Below are positions 62,848 to 64,000 of a DNA stretch of 64,000 nt, in pieces. The translations under genes were made by a program, and so were the position numbers. Source of the DNA: Clostridia bacterium (GTDB taxonomy: Bacteria > Bacillota > Clostridia > Christensenellales > UBA1242); the NCBI GenBank assembly GCA_023228225.1, contig JALOBO010000005.1, positions 39,196-103,195 on the forward strand, in the 5' to 3' direction. How positions within the stretch are numbered: the first letter of the stretch is position 1; each line of letters starts with the position of its first letter. Below the pieces are notes generated by a model. It made no database searches. It had not been told where the DNA came from and saw only the letters and a list, made by a program, of their open reading frames with translations.

Positions 62848-62942
62848 TTATTTTATAAAACAGCAAACTCCGTTTGTAAGGTGGGGCTAAGTTATAAAAA
62901 TACCACTCATTACAAGCGGTATAGTTTGGTAGGAACAAATGG
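62848..62942 (+). repeat. 95-bp direct repeat containing a tRNA 3' end (copy 2)
   Basis: The second copy is contiguous with the tRNA-Ile 3' half. A hairpin ATACCGCTTG...GAGTGGTAT with a T-run lies after the CCA on the minus strand. Confidence 0.85.
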
Positions 62943-62971
62943 ACTCGAACCATCGACCCCCACCTTATCAG
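62927..62971 (-). pseudogene. tRNA-Ile 3'-half fragment
   Basis: Minus strand, from the anticodon loop CTGATAA (anticodon GAT) through GGTGG, the T arm GATGG-TTCGAGT-CCATT, to TGTTCCT-A-CCA. The 5' half (AGGAACA..CCACC) is absent; the upstream sequence does not pair with it. So this is a truncated tRNA-Ile, not a gene. The gap 62507-63125 has no protein gene. Confidence 0.75.
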
Positions 62972-63051
62972 CTTATAACCCTTAGCCTAAACTCTTTTTT
63001 CCACTCCCCCGCAAGCCCTATAAACAAAGCCTTCCCAGCCCCCAAACAAAA

Positions 63052-63089
63052 AACTGCTGTCTAGTTTTTGCCCAAACTTGACAGCAGTT
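63052..63089 (-). terminator. Terminator of the HEPN-type gene
   Basis: A perfect 10-bp stem AACTGCTGTC / GACAGCAGTT with an 18-nt loop, T-run on the minus strand, 37 bp after the stop codon. Confidence 0.8.
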
Positions 63090-63125
63090 GACAGCGGCCC
63101 TATCTTTAATCCATTTTCAGTCTTT

Positions 63126-63791
63126 CTAAACCGATGTAATTCTGTTTAATGTAATTTTTAATTCAATATCCAATATTTTTGATAATACAGCATTTACTCT
63201 TTCAAATAAATCATATTGGTAATCAATATCAAATATTTCTTTTTCACCATGAAACATATTATTTCTTATTCTATAAATTATTATTATTGCGAAAGTTAAA
63301 ATTTCTTTTTCATTAATTCTATCAGGACTACCTTTACTTGAAATATATTTGTTATATAAGTAAATAAATGCATTTTTTAAATTTATATTATTATCATCAT
63401 CTAAATGATGTTCGCTTTCTTTAACTGTTAAATTATTTTGATTATCAATATAACCCTTTACCTTTTCTTCTTTTATATCCTTTGTTTGTGGAAACATTTT
63501 TTTAAGTGCAACAAAATTATTTTCATTAATAAAGTTTAATTGATCCTTATTTGATAATGAATTATATGTTTCGATCTCTTCATATCTTTTATTTTTATTA
63601 CAAAATTTAATAAAATACTTTACAAGATTCTTGCATTCATTAGTAGGATAATTAGTAAAGTCAGCAACAAATTTTTTAATCTTATTATCTGTAAAAAATT
63701 TTCCAAATTTTTCTTTTTCTAAACAATTCCACATAATAGAAAATTCACCTATAACATTAACTGTTTTATTTTGGACATTTACTTTTAACAT
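63126..63791 (-). CDS. Putative HEPN-domain protein
   Basis: A 221-residue protein. It has the HEPN RNase motif R-x4-H as RNNMFH (176-181) in IIYRIRNNMFHGEKEIFD, and an N-terminal conserved aromatic/acidic stretch (FSIMWNCLEKEKFG). Many HEPN proteins are RNases in toxin-antitoxin or defence systems, often beside an MNT or other antitoxin. No partner antitoxin is recognised in the visible neighbourhood, and the gene beyond it is cut by the window edge. Confidence 0.6.
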   Translation of the reverse strand: MLKVNVQNKTVNVIGEFSIMWNCLEKEKFGKFFTDNKIKKFVADFTNYPTNECKNLVKYFIKFCNKNKRYEEIETYNSLSNKDQLNFINENNFVALKKMFPQTKDIKEEKVKGYIDNQNNLTVKESEHHLDDDNNINLKNAFIYLYNKYISSKGSPDRINEKEILTFAIIIIYRIRNNMFHGEKEIFDIDYQYDLFERVNAVLSKILDIELKITLNRITSV

Positions 63792-63846
63792 ATACTTATC
63801 CTCTTCTTTTACATTTATACAAAAACATTATTCATGAATTTATAAA

Positions 63847-63999
63847 CTATTCTTTTAGAGTATTTTTTATATCTTTATAACTATTAGCAACTAAAAATAT
63901 AGAATTAACTGTATCATACACTAACATAATAGCTATTATAAATAAAGCATCAAATAGCACCTGCAATATATTAATTGTAAAAATTAAAGCGTTAAAAAT
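63847..63999 (-). CDS. C-terminal end of a membrane protein, partial
   Basis: An open frame of about 50 codons runs off the right edge (stop at 63847). The visible part, ending VANSYKDIKNTLKE, has a hydrophobic segment (QVLFDALFIIAIMLV). Too little to name. Confidence 0.45.
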   Translation of the reverse strand: MFNALIFTINILQVLFDALFIIAIMLVYDTVNSIFLVANSYKDIKNTLKE

Positions 64000-64000
64000 A

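Noticed and set aside
62900-62975. tmRNA 3' end
   Set aside because: The T arm and CCA look like a tmRNA end, but the CTGATAA loop matches tRNA-Ile(GAT), and no tag-encoding frame or 5' partner GGGGNNG is nearby.

Overview
The window looks like a chromosomal segment of an AT-rich, endospore-forming, meso-diaminopimelate-type member of the Clostridia (Firmicutes), probably an uncultured lineage. The evidence is the gene content: spoIVA, a YlbJ/SpoVV-like permease, yqfC/yqfD, ymxH, a flotillin operon, rpoD-dnaG, a division and cell wall (dcw) cluster, pyruvate phosphate dikinase, and Firmicutes-type promoters and terminators. A species cannot be named from the sequence alone.

Layout. 1-2.75 kb is a ylbM(tmcAL)-ylbK-ylbJ neighbourhood. 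3.0-5.5 kb is a NfeD/flotillin operon. 6-8.5 kb holds a NYN protein, an OGG1-type glycosylase and the rplU-prp-rpmA operon behind a consensus promoter and a probable L21 leader. 8.7-13.3 kb holds a small hypothetical, a YkvI-type membrane protein, an HD hydrolase, a TPR-like protein and a zinc-ribbon coiled-coil protein. 13.7-16.6 kb is dnaG-rpoD. 17.3-24.2 kb is ppdK-recO-yqzL-era-cdd-ybeY-yqfD-yqfC, the conserved Firmicutes order around era, with a cdd that has lost catalytic residues. 24.2-29 kb runs rsmD, alr, a thymidylate-kinase-like gene, a HemN-type radical SAM gene and a glutaminase-less GMP-synthase-like gene, with a divergent LysR regulator. 30-32.6 kb is a three-gene ABC exporter. 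32.7-35 kb carries nine tRNA genes. 36-40.7 kb is spoIVA-plsY-der-nrdR-ymxH.

40.8-52.1 kb is the dcw cluster on the minus strand: mraZ-rsmH-ftsL-spoVD/ftsI-murE-mraY-murD-ftsW-murA-divIB. It has a clear MraZ operator/promoter, and murF, murG and ftsA/ftsZ are absent. 52.3-64 kb is accessory in character. It holds three tandem paralogues of an unrecognised zincin-like family (HELLH), a sirtuin-fold-like protein divergent from a second rsmH, a lipoprotein, hypothetical genes, duplicated tRNA-Ile fragments and a HEPN-type protein.

The most unusual non-coding feature is a modular family of long-hairpin repeats in at least six intergenic places (2.9, 5.6, 13.5, 34.7, 35.3 and 35.6-36.0 kb). Stem pairs covary between copies, and a complete roughly 340-bp copy lies against the spoIVA stop codon.
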